From: Spirochaetaceae bacterium
Lineage (GTDB): Bacteria > Spirochaetota > Spirochaetia > Treponematales > Breznakiellaceae
DNA: 58,026 nucleotides
Assembly (NCBI GenBank): GCA_031277165.1
Contig: JAISLT010000009.1
Location: forward strand, 1 to 58,026
Direction: 5' to 3'
The notes beneath the pieces are model-generated. The model did not search any database, had not been told where the DNA came from, and saw only the letters and a program-made list of their open reading frames with translations. Shown piece after piece: positions 43,937 through 53,410 of this stretch; position 1 is the first letter of the stretch; each line of letters begins with the position of its first letter. The translations under genes and the position numbers were made by a program.

Positions 43937-44842
43937 TTACCCGCCGTGGGGATAGGGCCGGCGGGTCCGCCGGTTTTTAATCCCCTGGGACAGGCCGTAG
44001 AGGACCAGGGTCGCCGCATAGGGAAGTCCCAGCATGGCGGTGGAAGAGATTCCGTCCAAACCTTGAAGGCTCTGGCTAAGATGTTCAGCCAGGGCAAAAG
44101 CCAGGGATGCGATAAATATTCCCCCCACGGTGCGAAAGCCCAGGTACACGGCGGCTATGCTTATCCAGCCCCGGCCCGCGATGCCCCCGGGGGTATAGGC
44201 CCCCACCCGGAAGCACAGCACGGCCCCGGCCACTGCGGCCAGAAAAGCCGCCGCTCCCCAGGCCCCTTCCCAGTACAGGCCGGGACGGATCCCCCGTTCC
44301 TTAGCCGCCTCGGGGGAAAGCCCCGATGCCTTAAGCCGCATGCCCCAGGGGGTTTGTTCTAAAAAGAACACCGCGGCGATAACGACAAACCAGGACAGAT
44401 ACACCGAAAAAAAACGGCCCGAAAGAACCGCCCCTAATCCGGGGATGTCCTTGATCAGGGGAAGGGCAATATGCCCGGGGATGGCGATGTCCGGGTTCCG
44501 CAGAACCCCCTTGGTCCCAAACAACAGAACCGACAGGGTGTTGGTAATGCCCCCGGCGGCAATGTTCACCGCCAGGCCCGCTATAAAGGGATTGGCGTGG
44601 GTTTTTCGGACCAGCCGGGCCAGGCCCCAGCCGCCAAGCCCGGCGGCGCAGGCGCTTATGAAGGTTCCCCAGAGGGCCGATCCGGTCCAACCGGCAATTA
44701 TCCAGGCAAAGAACGCCCCGGCACTCATAAATCCTTCTATAAAAATCCCCAGAATTCCCGCCAATTCGGTAAACAGGGTCCCCAGAGAAGCAAGGATAAG
44801 CGGCGCCGCGGAGGTAAAAAGCCGGTTTAAAAAATCAACCAT
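43937..44842 (-). CDS. rfuD: Riboflavin ABC transporter permease RfuD
   Basis: 301 residues from the ATG at 44842, giving MVDFLNRLFTSAAPLILASL; a longer frame to 45346 runs through rfuC. About eight helices in the BPD_transp_2 family. Seen: LTELAGILGIFIEGFMSAGA and YLGFRTVGGIFIASLAFALAE. The start overlaps the rfuC stop by 8 bp. It is the last of four genes behind the FMN riboswitch, homologous in arrangement to T. pallidum RfuD. Such proteins are often mis-annotated as nucleoside permeases. Confidence 0.88.
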   Translation of the reverse strand: MVDFLNRLFTSAAPLILASLGTLFTELAGILGIFIEGFMSAGAFFAWIIAGWTGSALWGTFISACAAGLGGWGLARLVRKTHANPFIAGLAVNIAAGGITNTLSVLLFGTKGVLRNPDIAIPGHIALPLIKDIPGLGAVLSGRFFSVYLSWFVVIAAVFFLEQTPWGMRLKASGLSPEAAKERGIRPGLYWEGAWGAAAFLAAVAGAVLCFRVGAYTPGGIAGRGWISIAAVYLGFRTVGGIFIASLAFALAEHLSQSLQGLDGISSTAMLGLPYAATLVLYGLSQGIKNRRTRRPYPHGG

Positions 44843-45875
44843 GGGGCCTCCCCGAAAGATAGCGGCTGCTAAAGGGCAGAGCCGCCAAAAGCAGAACCGC
44901 GGCCTGGATAAACGCGGCGGTCTCGAACCCAAAACCCGCCTGGAGCATTGCCGTATCGGCCCCGGTCTTGATGGCGTTAAAAATAAACGCCACCGGCAGA
45001 ATAAACAGTGGCTCGCTGCCCGCAATAAGGGCCACGGCAATGGCGTTCCAGCCCAGGCCCGCGGGAAAGCCCTGGTAACACATGCCGTAGGTTCCGGCCA
45101 CGGCAAAAAAACCCGTAAGGCCCGCGATGATCCCGGAGCCGGCCATGGCCGGAATAAACCGCTTTTCCGCATTGATGCCGCTGAACCGCGCCAGATCCGG
45201 GGCGGCCCCGGAAATTTGAAAACGATAGCCCAGGGCGGTTCCGTGGATAAGCAGATGCAGCAAAACCATGCAGCCCAGCACAATAATGATCGAGATAGAC
45301 AGCGCCGAAGGGGGAAGAATCCGGGGCAAAAGCCGGGAGGGATCAATTTTTCCGGTGGCCAGCAGGTTTCCCCCGGAATCCCGCAGAACCCCGGAAATTA
45401 CATAATCCCCCAGGGGCATAAGGGCTGCCCCGGCAAGAAAGGACGTGATAAGCTCGTTGGCCCCGATCCTCTTCCGAAGCAGCCCGGAAAGGCCCCCCAT
45501 GACCCCGCCGGCGCCGGCGGCTCCCAGGGCCCCCAGGGACAGCATCGCCGGACCGGAAATGCTCCCCCCGCTAAGCAGGATCGCGGCGGCGGCGCAGCCC
45601 CCCAGGTAGATTTGTCCCTCCCCTCCTAGGTTAAAACACCCTCCCCGAAAGGCCGCCGCCGCCCCCAAAGAGGCCATAAGAAGCAGGGTCATGCTGTCCA
45701 GGGTGTTTCCCAAAAACCACGGATTGGACCAGGGGCCGTAGAAAAAGACCGCCAGGGTTTTTAGCGGATCCCTGGAACCGGCCCCGATAAATACCAGGGG
45801 AATCAGAAACGCCGCCCCCAGGGGGATCAAAGCGCCAAAGGCAAAATCCCGGTACAGGGAACGGGCCGGCTTCAT
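44835..45875 (-). CDS. rfuC: Riboflavin ABC transporter permease RfuC
   Basis: 346 residues, about ten helices. The N-terminal block LMASLGAAAAFRGGCFNLGGEGQIYLGG carries the conserved FN(L/I)GGEGQ motif of this permease family (full segment about residues 67-94). It overlaps rfuB by four bases (ATGA) and rfuD by eight. It forms the membrane channel with RfuD. Substrate assignment rests on the FMN riboswitch and RfuA. Confidence 0.88.
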   Translation of the reverse strand: MKPARSLYRDFAFGALIPLGAAFLIPLVFIGAGSRDPLKTLAVFFYGPWSNPWFLGNTLDSMTLLLMASLGAAAAFRGGCFNLGGEGQIYLGGCAAAAILLSGGSISGPAMLSLGALGAAGAGGVMGGLSGLLRKRIGANELITSFLAGAALMPLGDYVISGVLRDSGGNLLATGKIDPSRLLPRILPPSALSISIIIVLGCMVLLHLLIHGTALGYRFQISGAAPDLARFSGINAEKRFIPAMAGSGIIAGLTGFFAVAGTYGMCYQGFPAGLGWNAIAVALIAGSEPLFILPVAFIFNAIKTGADTAMLQAGFGFETAAFIQAAVLLLAALPFSSRYLSGRPHG

Positions 45876-47536
45876 ACCTGCCCCACCATGGCGGACCGGA
45901 TCTTTTCGTGGATGGAATCGTCCTGTGCCGAAATGTCCATGGCGCCGGTAATAGTTCCGTCCCGCAGCACCGCGATGGAATCGGCCAGAGTAAGCAGTTC
46001 TTCCACGTCGGTGGAAAAGATAAGCACCGCAGTACCGGATGCGGTCTTTTCCCGCAGAAGGGCAGAAAGCCGTTTCTGGTACCGCCGGTCCAGCCCCCGT
46101 CCCGGTTCGGAAAGAACCAGCAGGGAACAGGTTTCTGCGATCTCCCTGGTTAGAAGGAGCCTTTGAAGCTGGCCGCCGGAAAAGGCCGCGGCGGGGGCCC
46201 TTTCCCTAAGCGGAACCTTTGCCGTGGTCATGACGGATCTAACCCAGGCATCCAGCTTCTTTAGCTCCAAAAAACCCCGGCGCTGAAAACGCCGGTGGGC
46301 ATGGACAATTAACAGATCCCTAATAGGAAGATTAGCCCCCTCGTTCCGGGTTCCCAGGTAGGCCCCGCCGGCCCCCCGGAATGACCGGGGGTTTCCCCGG
46401 GAAAGGTCCAGGCCATTAAGGAAAAACTCCCCCGACGAGGGCAGAAAGCCCGTAACGGCAAGTTCCAGGGTTTCCAGCCCGCTGTCCCTTACGCCGGTGA
46501 TGCCCATGATTTTTCCCCGCCGCAGGGTAAGGTCCACCCCCCGGATCAGGGGCCTGCCCGGTACGGCCACGCTGAACCGCCGTAAAAAAAGGGCGGGAAA
46601 TTCCCCCCTGGGAAGGGGCCCGGCGGCGGCCGTGGGGGGCCCCGGCGAAAAATCAGATTTATAATCCGATTGAATACCGGATTTAACATCAGATGGAATA
46701 TCAGATTGAACGGCAGCCATAGTATTCGGATGGACATCCGGCGGCGGGGAACTGTGGGAAATGGATTCCGGGCCGAACATAAATTCCCAAAGGGTTTTGC
46801 CGGAAAGGGTATCTGCCCCAAGACAGACCTGGGTTTTTCCGTCCCGAAGCACCGTGACGCGGTCCGCCAGTTTAAGGGTCTCTTCAAGCTTGTGGGAAAT
46901 AAACACAATTCCCTTGCCCTGGTCCTTTAAACGGCGGAAAATTTCAAACAGAACCGCCGTTTCCACCGGGCTTAGGACCGCGGTGGGCTCGTCAAAAATA
47001 AGGTACCGCACATCCCGCAGGAGCAGGGCCAGGATCGCCGCCTTTTGGCTTTGGCTTACGGTAAGGGCCTCCGTGGGGCTGTCCATGGGAAGGCCGAAGC
47101 CAAGGCGTTTTTCCATGGCGATGATCCGCCTGCGGTGGGCCTTTCTGTCCAGCCAGGGGACCGGATGCCTGGTGGAGCCGATGTCGCAGTTTGCCCATAC
47201 GGGGAACCCCGGAATTTGATGGGGATGCTGGCGGACCATGCCGATTCCCGCGGCCATTGCCTGGGCGGGGGAGGAAAAACGCTGTTCCCGGCCATCCACC
47301 GTAATGGTCCCCGCCCGGCCGCCGGATCCTGGTTTGTCCGGCAGTAAATCCCGTATTCTGTTTTCCGTGCTGGGCCGGATAAACCCCGCCATGATCTGCA
47401 TCAGGGTGGATTTTCCCGCGCCGTTTTCCCCCAGCAGGGCATGGATCTCCCCCTCCTTAAGGTTAAAATCCGCTCCGTCCAAAGCCTTAACCCCATTGGC
47501 GGAAAAGTATTTCTGGATCCTCCGTAATTCCACCAT
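45872..47536 (-). CDS. rfuB: Riboflavin ABC transporter ATPase RfuB (two ABC domains)
   Basis: 554 residues. The first domain has Walker A LLGENGAGKSTLMQ (about 33-46), signature-like LTVSQSQKAAILALL and Walker B YLIFDEPTAVLSP. The second has a degenerate Walker A (GVRDSGLETLEL), signature FSGGQLQRLLLTREI and LLVLSEPGRGLD. Between them lies a low-complexity linker (about 262-310) with imperfect repeats of the type QSDIPSD, KSGIQSD and YKSD. Ten bases after rfuA. It powers riboflavin import. Confidence 0.88.
   Translation of the reverse strand: MVELRRIQKYFSANGVKALDGADFNLKEGEIHALLGENGAGKSTLMQIMAGFIRPSTENRIRDLLPDKPGSGGRAGTITVDGREQRFSSPAQAMAAGIGMVRQHPHQIPGFPVWANCDIGSTRHPVPWLDRKAHRRRIIAMEKRLGFGLPMDSPTEALTVSQSQKAAILALLLRDVRYLIFDEPTAVLSPVETAVLFEIFRRLKDQGKGIVFISHKLEETLKLADRVTVLRDGKTQVCLGADTLSGKTLWEFMFGPESISHSSPPPDVHPNTMAAVQSDIPSDVKSGIQSDYKSDFSPGPPTAAAGPLPRGEFPALFLRRFSVAVPGRPLIRGVDLTLRRGKIMGITGVRDSGLETLELAVTGFLPSSGEFFLNGLDLSRGNPRSFRGAGGAYLGTRNEGANLPIRDLLIVHAHRRFQRRGFLELKKLDAWVRSVMTTAKVPLRERAPAAAFSGGQLQRLLLTREIAETCSLLVLSEPGRGLDRRYQKRLSALLREKTASGTAVLIFSTDVEELLTLADSIAVLRDGTITGAMDISAQDDSIHEKIRSAMVGQV
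46660..46725 (-). repeat. Short imperfect tandem repeats in the rfuB linker
   Basis: About four units built on ATCAGAT/ATCCGAT spaced roughly 15 bp, encoding QSD/KSD/SGI repeats between the two ABC domains. Length variation would stay in frame only in steps of 3. Confidence 0.5.
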
Positions 47537-47545
47537 CCCGCAGCC

Positions 47546-48592
47546 CTACAGGGGAAGCGCCAGGGCCCCCGACCGGATGCCCTCGATTATCGCAGCCTGC
47601 CGTTCCCTTAGTTCCGGGGGAACCGCCCGGATATACGCCGGATCATCCTGGATAAAATCCACATACCCATCCTTTACCCCCAGGGTTTCCGCCGCCCCAA
47701 ACGAAAGGGTTCCTTCCAGGTACCGCAGGACCTGGTTGTACGCCGCCTTGTCCTGGTAAAGGACGGAACTGCCCACCACTATTCCGGGGCCGATGGCGTA
47801 TCCGTTGGTATCGAACCACACAACCTTTGCTCCCCCCTCGGCGGCGGCATGGATAACCCCTTCGTTGGCCCCTCCGGCTATACAGAGCAGCACCCGGACC
47901 CCGCCCCGGATCATGTCCGCGGCCAGCTCCCCGGCCTTGGCCGCATCGTACCAGTTGCCGACGATGCGAAAGTCCACCGTATAGCCGGGGTTTATCCCCT
48001 GGGCTCCCTCAAGAAAACCCGGCAGGATGATGTTGTTCATAACGGGGTATTCCTGGGCCGCCACCAACCCCACCTTCCGGGGTCCGGGACCGGCGGCCTC
48101 GCTTACCAGGGCGGCCATGGATCCGGCCATATAGGCCTGTTCCCGCTGGTTATACCGCAGGGTGTACACATGGGGATTCCCCTCCAGGCGCCCGTCCAGC
48201 AGCAAAAACCGCTGATCGGGAAACCGGGACGAAATATGGGAAACAATATCGGGCAGAGAGGGGTTGGACGAAACGATTAAATCGTAGGCCAGGGAGGCGG
48301 CCATGGCGGTAAGTTTGGTTTCCCATTCGGCCTGGTTGTACCCCCCCTCGATAACGGTTAGCTCCACCGGGCCTGCTCCGGTTTGGGCGGAATTGTACCG
48401 GTCCACCGCGGACCGGACCCCCTCGGCCAGCATTTCGTACACCGGGCTGCCGGACATTACCCCAGGGATAAAGACCCCTATGGAGCTTCCCCGGGAAGCG
48501 TCCGGCCCGGAGTTCCGGCGGCAGCCCCCGGGGATAAAAAAAGCGGCCAGGACCATGGATACCGCCAGGGCGGCGCATGCCCGATGTTTCAT
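47546..48592 (-). CDS. rfuA: Riboflavin-binding lipoprotein RfuA (BMP/PnrA fold)
   Basis: 348 residues. The lipoprotein signal MKHRACAALAVSMVLAAFF leads to a relaxed lipobox IPGGC. The mature part is the BMP/PnrA fold: IGVFIPGVMSGSPVYEMLAEG, YDLIVSSNPSLPDIVSHIS, YMAGSMAALVSE and VLLCIAGGANEGVIHAA. In T. pallidum the homologue binds riboflavin, not nucleosides. An FMN riboswitch upstream supports the same here. AGGAGG precedes the ATG. The region from 48611 to 48707 is a copy of the two-hairpin element. Confidence 0.9.
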   Translation of the reverse strand: MKHRACAALAVSMVLAAFFIPGGCRRNSGPDASRGSSIGVFIPGVMSGSPVYEMLAEGVRSAVDRYNSAQTGAGPVELTVIEGGYNQAEWETKLTAMAASLAYDLIVSSNPSLPDIVSHISSRFPDQRFLLLDGRLEGNPHVYTLRYNQREQAYMAGSMAALVSEAAGPGPRKVGLVAAQEYPVMNNIILPGFLEGAQGINPGYTVDFRIVGNWYDAAKAGELAADMIRGGVRVLLCIAGGANEGVIHAAAEGGAKVVWFDTNGYAIGPGIVVGSSVLYQDKAAYNQVLRYLEGTLSFGAAETLGVKDGYVDFIQDDPAYIRAVPPELRERQAAIIEGIRSGALALPL

Positions 48593-48610
48593 AAAAGCCT
48601 CCTATATCTT

Positions 48611-48707
48611 AGACAATTTGAAATTGTCTAAGAATTCCGATCGTAATTGTTTGTCGGGGAAGGAATCGGCTAATTCCTTCCCCGACAAATCCGGTCTATG
48701 GAGTATA
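48611..48707 (-). repeat. Two-hairpin 5'-UTR repeat, copy 2
   Basis: On the minus strand it begins TATACTCCATAGA, then a long hairpin (GGGGAAGGAATT...GATTCCTTCCCC), a linker with CGGAATTCT, and the palindrome AGACAATTTCAAATTGTCT. It ends 18 bp before rfuA, in the same relation as copy 1 to the nuclease gene. Confidence 0.75.
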
Positions 48708-48835
48708 AAGCCCCTTTTTGCCGGTACGGCCCGGCGGCGGCGCCGGGAGGGCAATACCCGCTTACCGGGCCGTTGGGAAAGTCTTGAATTTCAGAGTTTT
48801 TAGGGAAGGCGCCGGCGGCGGACCGCCCTGGGCGG

Positions 48836-49073
48836 GATTTTCTTCCATCCGGACTGTACCGTCGGCGCCGGAATTTCACCGGACTCTTGAATGTATACCC
48901 CCCCACAGCCTGCGGCGCCTTCGTAAATTTTTGTGCACCGTATGCGCGGAACGCCGCAAAAGCTGCACAGGCCGTTTAAGGGGCATAGATCCTCGCGGGC
49001 TATAACCGCCGGTAGGGAATTGCGAAACCCCGGAGATATGTCCGGAGCATCCGCTCACCCGACCCTGAAAATC
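48836..49073 (-). ncRNA. FMN riboswitch (RFN element) with extended P2 loop
   Basis: On the minus strand P1 is GATTTTC/GAAAATC. The conserved RFN blocks CCCTACCGGCGGT, AGCCCGCGAG, GGTGAAATTCCGGCGCCGAC and AGTCCGGATGGAAGAAAATC follow in order. The first arm GGGTGA is separated from its usual continuation AATTCCC by 33 nt (49022-49054) that can fold on itself (GCG/CGC and CCGG/CCGG). It controls the rfuABCD leader, which totals about 490 nt. FMN should repress the transporter. Confidence 0.93.
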
Positions 49074-49087
49074 GTCAGCTGGGATAA

Positions 49088-49116
49088 TGTATAGCACAGC
49101 GTAGGATGTTTTTCAA
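49088..49116 (-). promoter_or_regulatory. Promoter of the FMN riboswitch-rfuABCD transcript
   Basis: Minus strand: TTGAAA (49116-49111), 17-bp spacer, TATACA (49093-49088). The start site is expected about 49081, eight bases before P1 of the riboswitch. Confidence 0.75.
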
Positions 49117-49200
49117 GGGCCGGGCAGTGGGCGGGCTATAAAGACCACAGTGGGCAAAATATCAAGGTTTTACGTACCCGCAGGGGCTATACCCCTTACG

Positions 49201-49683
49201 TTAAGGGACCCTGGGGTTTGTGGACCGTTTAATCGCCTCCCGGGTCATTTTATCGCAGCGCTCGTTGTAGCGGTTTCCGTCATGGCCCCTGACCCAGCGC
49301 CAGTCCAGGCTTAATTCGCCGGCGGCCCGGTCCAGTTCTATCCACAGGTCCCGGTTTTTTACCGGTTGTTTAGCCCCGGTCTGCCAGGAATTCTTTTTCC
49401 AGTTGTGGATCCATCCGGTTATGCCCCGTTGGACATACTGGGAATCGGTATAGACCACCGCCGCAGGGGCCGTCCCGGAGGGGCCCTCCAGGGTTTTTAG
49501 GGCCCTAAGGGCGTGGATTACCCCCATTAGCTCCATGCGGTTATTGGTAGTATCCCCCTCAAACCCCGATTCTTCCGCCAGGATCGTGTCCCCCTGGGGA
49601 TCCGCCCGGAGGATCACATAGGCCCAGCCGCCGGGACCGGGGTTCCCCGAGCAGCCGCCGTCGGTATAAATCTGCAGGCCCAC
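49201..49683 (-). CDS. rnhA: Ribonuclease HI
   Basis: 160 residues from a GTG at 49683. Removes RNA from RNA-DNA hybrids. All catalytic acids are present: YTDGGCSGNPGPGGWAY (Asp), TNNRMELMGVI (Glu), VYTDSQYVQRGI (Asp) and HDGNRYNERCDKM (Asp). There is no ribosome site of its own; it begins three bases after the stop of the small ORF upstream, suggesting translational coupling. Confidence 0.97.
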   Translation of the reverse strand: MGLQIYTDGGCSGNPGPGGWAYVILRADPQGDTILAEESGFEGDTTNNRMELMGVIHALRALKTLEGPSGTAPAAVVYTDSQYVQRGITGWIHNWKKNSWQTGAKQPVKNRDLWIELDRAAGELSLDWRWVRGHDGNRYNERCDKMTREAIKRSTNPRVP

Positions 49684-49686
49684 GGC

Positions 49687-51728
<2,042 letters not shown>

Positions 51729-51770
51729 AGAAAAAGCCGGAATTCCGGGATATTTCCGGTGTTCCGGCCT

Positions 51771-51913
51771 AGCAGTTTGTTGCGCTTCGCGCATAATATT
51801 GTAAAAAAATTCACGAAAGTGAATTTTTATACCTTGGAAACTGCCAAAGGAGTCCGATAATCGGGATTTTTTGCATGACTATGCAAAAAATCCACGAAGT
51901 GCGACAGGCTCCT
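51771..51913 (-). repeat. Dispersed multi-hairpin repeat, copy C
   Basis: Inverted relative to copies A/B at 26205-26474. Here the hairpin GGATTTTTTGCAT/ATGCAAAAAATCC is perfect, whereas A/B have mismatches in it, so base-pairing has been kept or restored. Lies between groEL and its terminator. Confidence 0.85.
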
Positions 51914-51924
51914 GGCGTCCACGG

Positions 51925-51951
51925 GCCCCCGCCATCGCGGGGGCTTTTTTT
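51925..51951 (+). terminator. Rho-independent terminator of groEL
   Basis: GCCCCCGC (51925-51932), 4-base loop, GCGGGGGC (51937-51944), then seven T. Confidence 0.92.
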
Positions 51952-52055
51952 GGGTTCACAGTGCCGGCAGCCACGCTTGTGCGGGGGTTTAGGCATTGCT
52001 TTGTTTGTTTTGAAGAATAGGGTGGGTTTTCCGGGGTTTCTACCGGAGGGCCGGA

Positions 52056-53267
52056 TCAGAGGAGCCTGCCGTTGTTGTCCAGGGAGCTTCCGAACCCGTG
52101 GCCGTCCACATTAAAAAACGGGTGGTAAGCGGTAAGCTGCAGGGTCGATCCAAAAATAATCGGCGCCACACCGCCCGGGGGGTAGCCGTTGGTTGTTACC
52201 ACGGCGATGCCGGCGGTGTAATTGCCGGTAAAGTCGCCGATGAAGATCATTCTGTTAACCCCGTAGAGATAAACCGGGTTAGCCGGATCAAGCATCCGGG
52301 CATCCCCGCTCATTTTAACGGTTCCGGCGCTTTCCACCACAATCCCCGGCCCCGCGGCGGCGGTGTTTCCCCGGACCGTTCCCCCCTGCATGTCCAAGGT
52401 TCCCTGGACAATGCAGATGCCCCCGCCCAGGGAAAGGCCCCGGTTATCCCGGACTGTTCCGTCATGGAAGAACATTGTGCCGCCGCCGCCAATGGCAATA
52501 CCGCCGCCGGTGGAGGCCTCGTTGTCCCTGATGGTTCCCCCTTTCATGGTAAAGTCCCCGTTGATCCCCACATAAACGGCTCCGCCCTGCCCCATGGGGG
52601 CAATGGCTTTATTGCCGGAAATAGTTCCGCCGGTCATATAGAAATGGGAGTTTATGCCGTCCACATGGACGGCCCCACCCAAGGTGCCGGTCTCGTTGCC
52701 GCTGATCCTTACCCCGGCCTGTACCGTAACTGTACTGCCGTTGATATAGATGCCCCCTCCGGGGTTTCCCCTTCCTCCGGTGATGGTAAGATTTTGCAGG
52801 GTTATGGTTTTTCCTTGAATGTTAATGTACAAACCCGAACGGCCAAGGACCGTTCCATTGTCTATGGTTTTGCCGCTTCCCGATCCGGCCAGGGTAAGGG
52901 TGCTAATGCCGGGGCGGGAACTTAACAAAGCGGACAGATCGATTAAACCGCTCCCGGTGGCTTCACCATGGCTTGACGGTACATCCTCCAGAAACATAAT
53001 GTTAGCCCCGGCGGACAATTTCGCCTCCCATATGTCCAGGGCTCTGCCAATGGTTTTTACCGGATCCCCCCGGGTACGGCCGGAATTGCCGTCGTTCCCT
53101 GAACTAACCGCCACATACACATAGGCGGATGATGGGGCATCCCCGCCGCCGTCTTCTAAATAGTCGACCAAAGAAATTTGGAAAAGATCGCAGCCGTTGG
53201 GCATTGTCAGAAACAGCCCCAGGACTGGGATGCTGCAAAAACGCCGGATTTTTAAAACTGTGTTCAT
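52056..53267 (-). CDS. Predicted lipoprotein with right-handed beta-helix repeats
   Basis: 403 residues. A signal with relaxed lipobox (VLGLFLTMPNGC) is followed by about 90 residues and then repeated turns of the type GGxIxGNxA, for example GGTISGNKAIAP, GGTIRDNEAS, GTVRDNRGLSLGGGI and GGTVRGNTAAAG (about residues 175-330). This is the parallel beta-helix of surface adhesins, pectate-lyase-like proteins and chlamydial Pmp-type repeats. It has no recognisable catalytic residues, so a surface binding role is guessed. The start is eight bases after TATACT with no ribosome site, so the leader is about two bases. Confidence 0.8.
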   Translation of the reverse strand: MNTVLKIRRFCSIPVLGLFLTMPNGCDLFQISLVDYLEDGGGDAPSSAYVYVAVSSGNDGNSGRTRGDPVKTIGRALDIWEAKLSAGANIMFLEDVPSSHGEATGSGLIDLSALLSSRPGISTLTLAGSGSGKTIDNGTVLGRSGLYINIQGKTITLQNLTITGGRGNPGGGIYINGSTVTVQAGVRISGNETGTLGGAVHVDGINSHFYMTGGTISGNKAIAPMGQGGAVYVGINGDFTMKGGTIRDNEASTGGGIAIGGGGTMFFHDGTVRDNRGLSLGGGICIVQGTLDMQGGTVRGNTAAAGPGIVVESAGTVKMSGDARMLDPANPVYLYGVNRMIFIGDFTGNYTAGIAVVTTNGYPPGGVAPIIFGSTLQLTAYHPFFNVDGHGFGSSLDNNGRLL

Positions 53268-53275
53268 CTTTAATA

Positions 53276-53304
53276 AGTATAGGAAAACCCTGGGGCCGTA
53301 ACAA
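53276..53304 (-). promoter_or_regulatory. Promoter of the beta-helix lipoprotein
   Basis: Minus strand: TTGTTA (53304-53299), 17-bp spacer, TATACT (53281-53276). Confidence 0.6.
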
Positions 53305-53378
53305 ATTTCTTGTACGGCGGCATGCCGCGGGATCCTGTCCGAAATGCCTTATTTTGAAATGTTACCGAAAGCCATGTC

Positions 53379-53407
53379 TTGAATAAAAACGATCCGGAGT
53401 CTATACT
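53379..53407 (+). promoter_or_regulatory. Promoter of the pyrophosphatase gene
   Basis: TTGAAT (53379-53384), 17-bp spacer, TATACT (53402-53407). The expected +1 is 53414, the second of two in-frame GTG codons. Confidence 0.65.
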
Positions 53408-53410
53408 GCT

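Noticed and set aside
44340-45629. 429-residue plus-strand frame opposite rfuC/rfuD
   Set aside because: Shadow of two membrane proteins; very basic and proline-rich.
43937-48592. Annotation of the operon as a nucleoside (BmpA/PnrA) transporter
   Set aside because: The FMN riboswitch upstream and the T. pallidum Rfu precedent favour riboflavin, though fold alone cannot exclude nucleosides.
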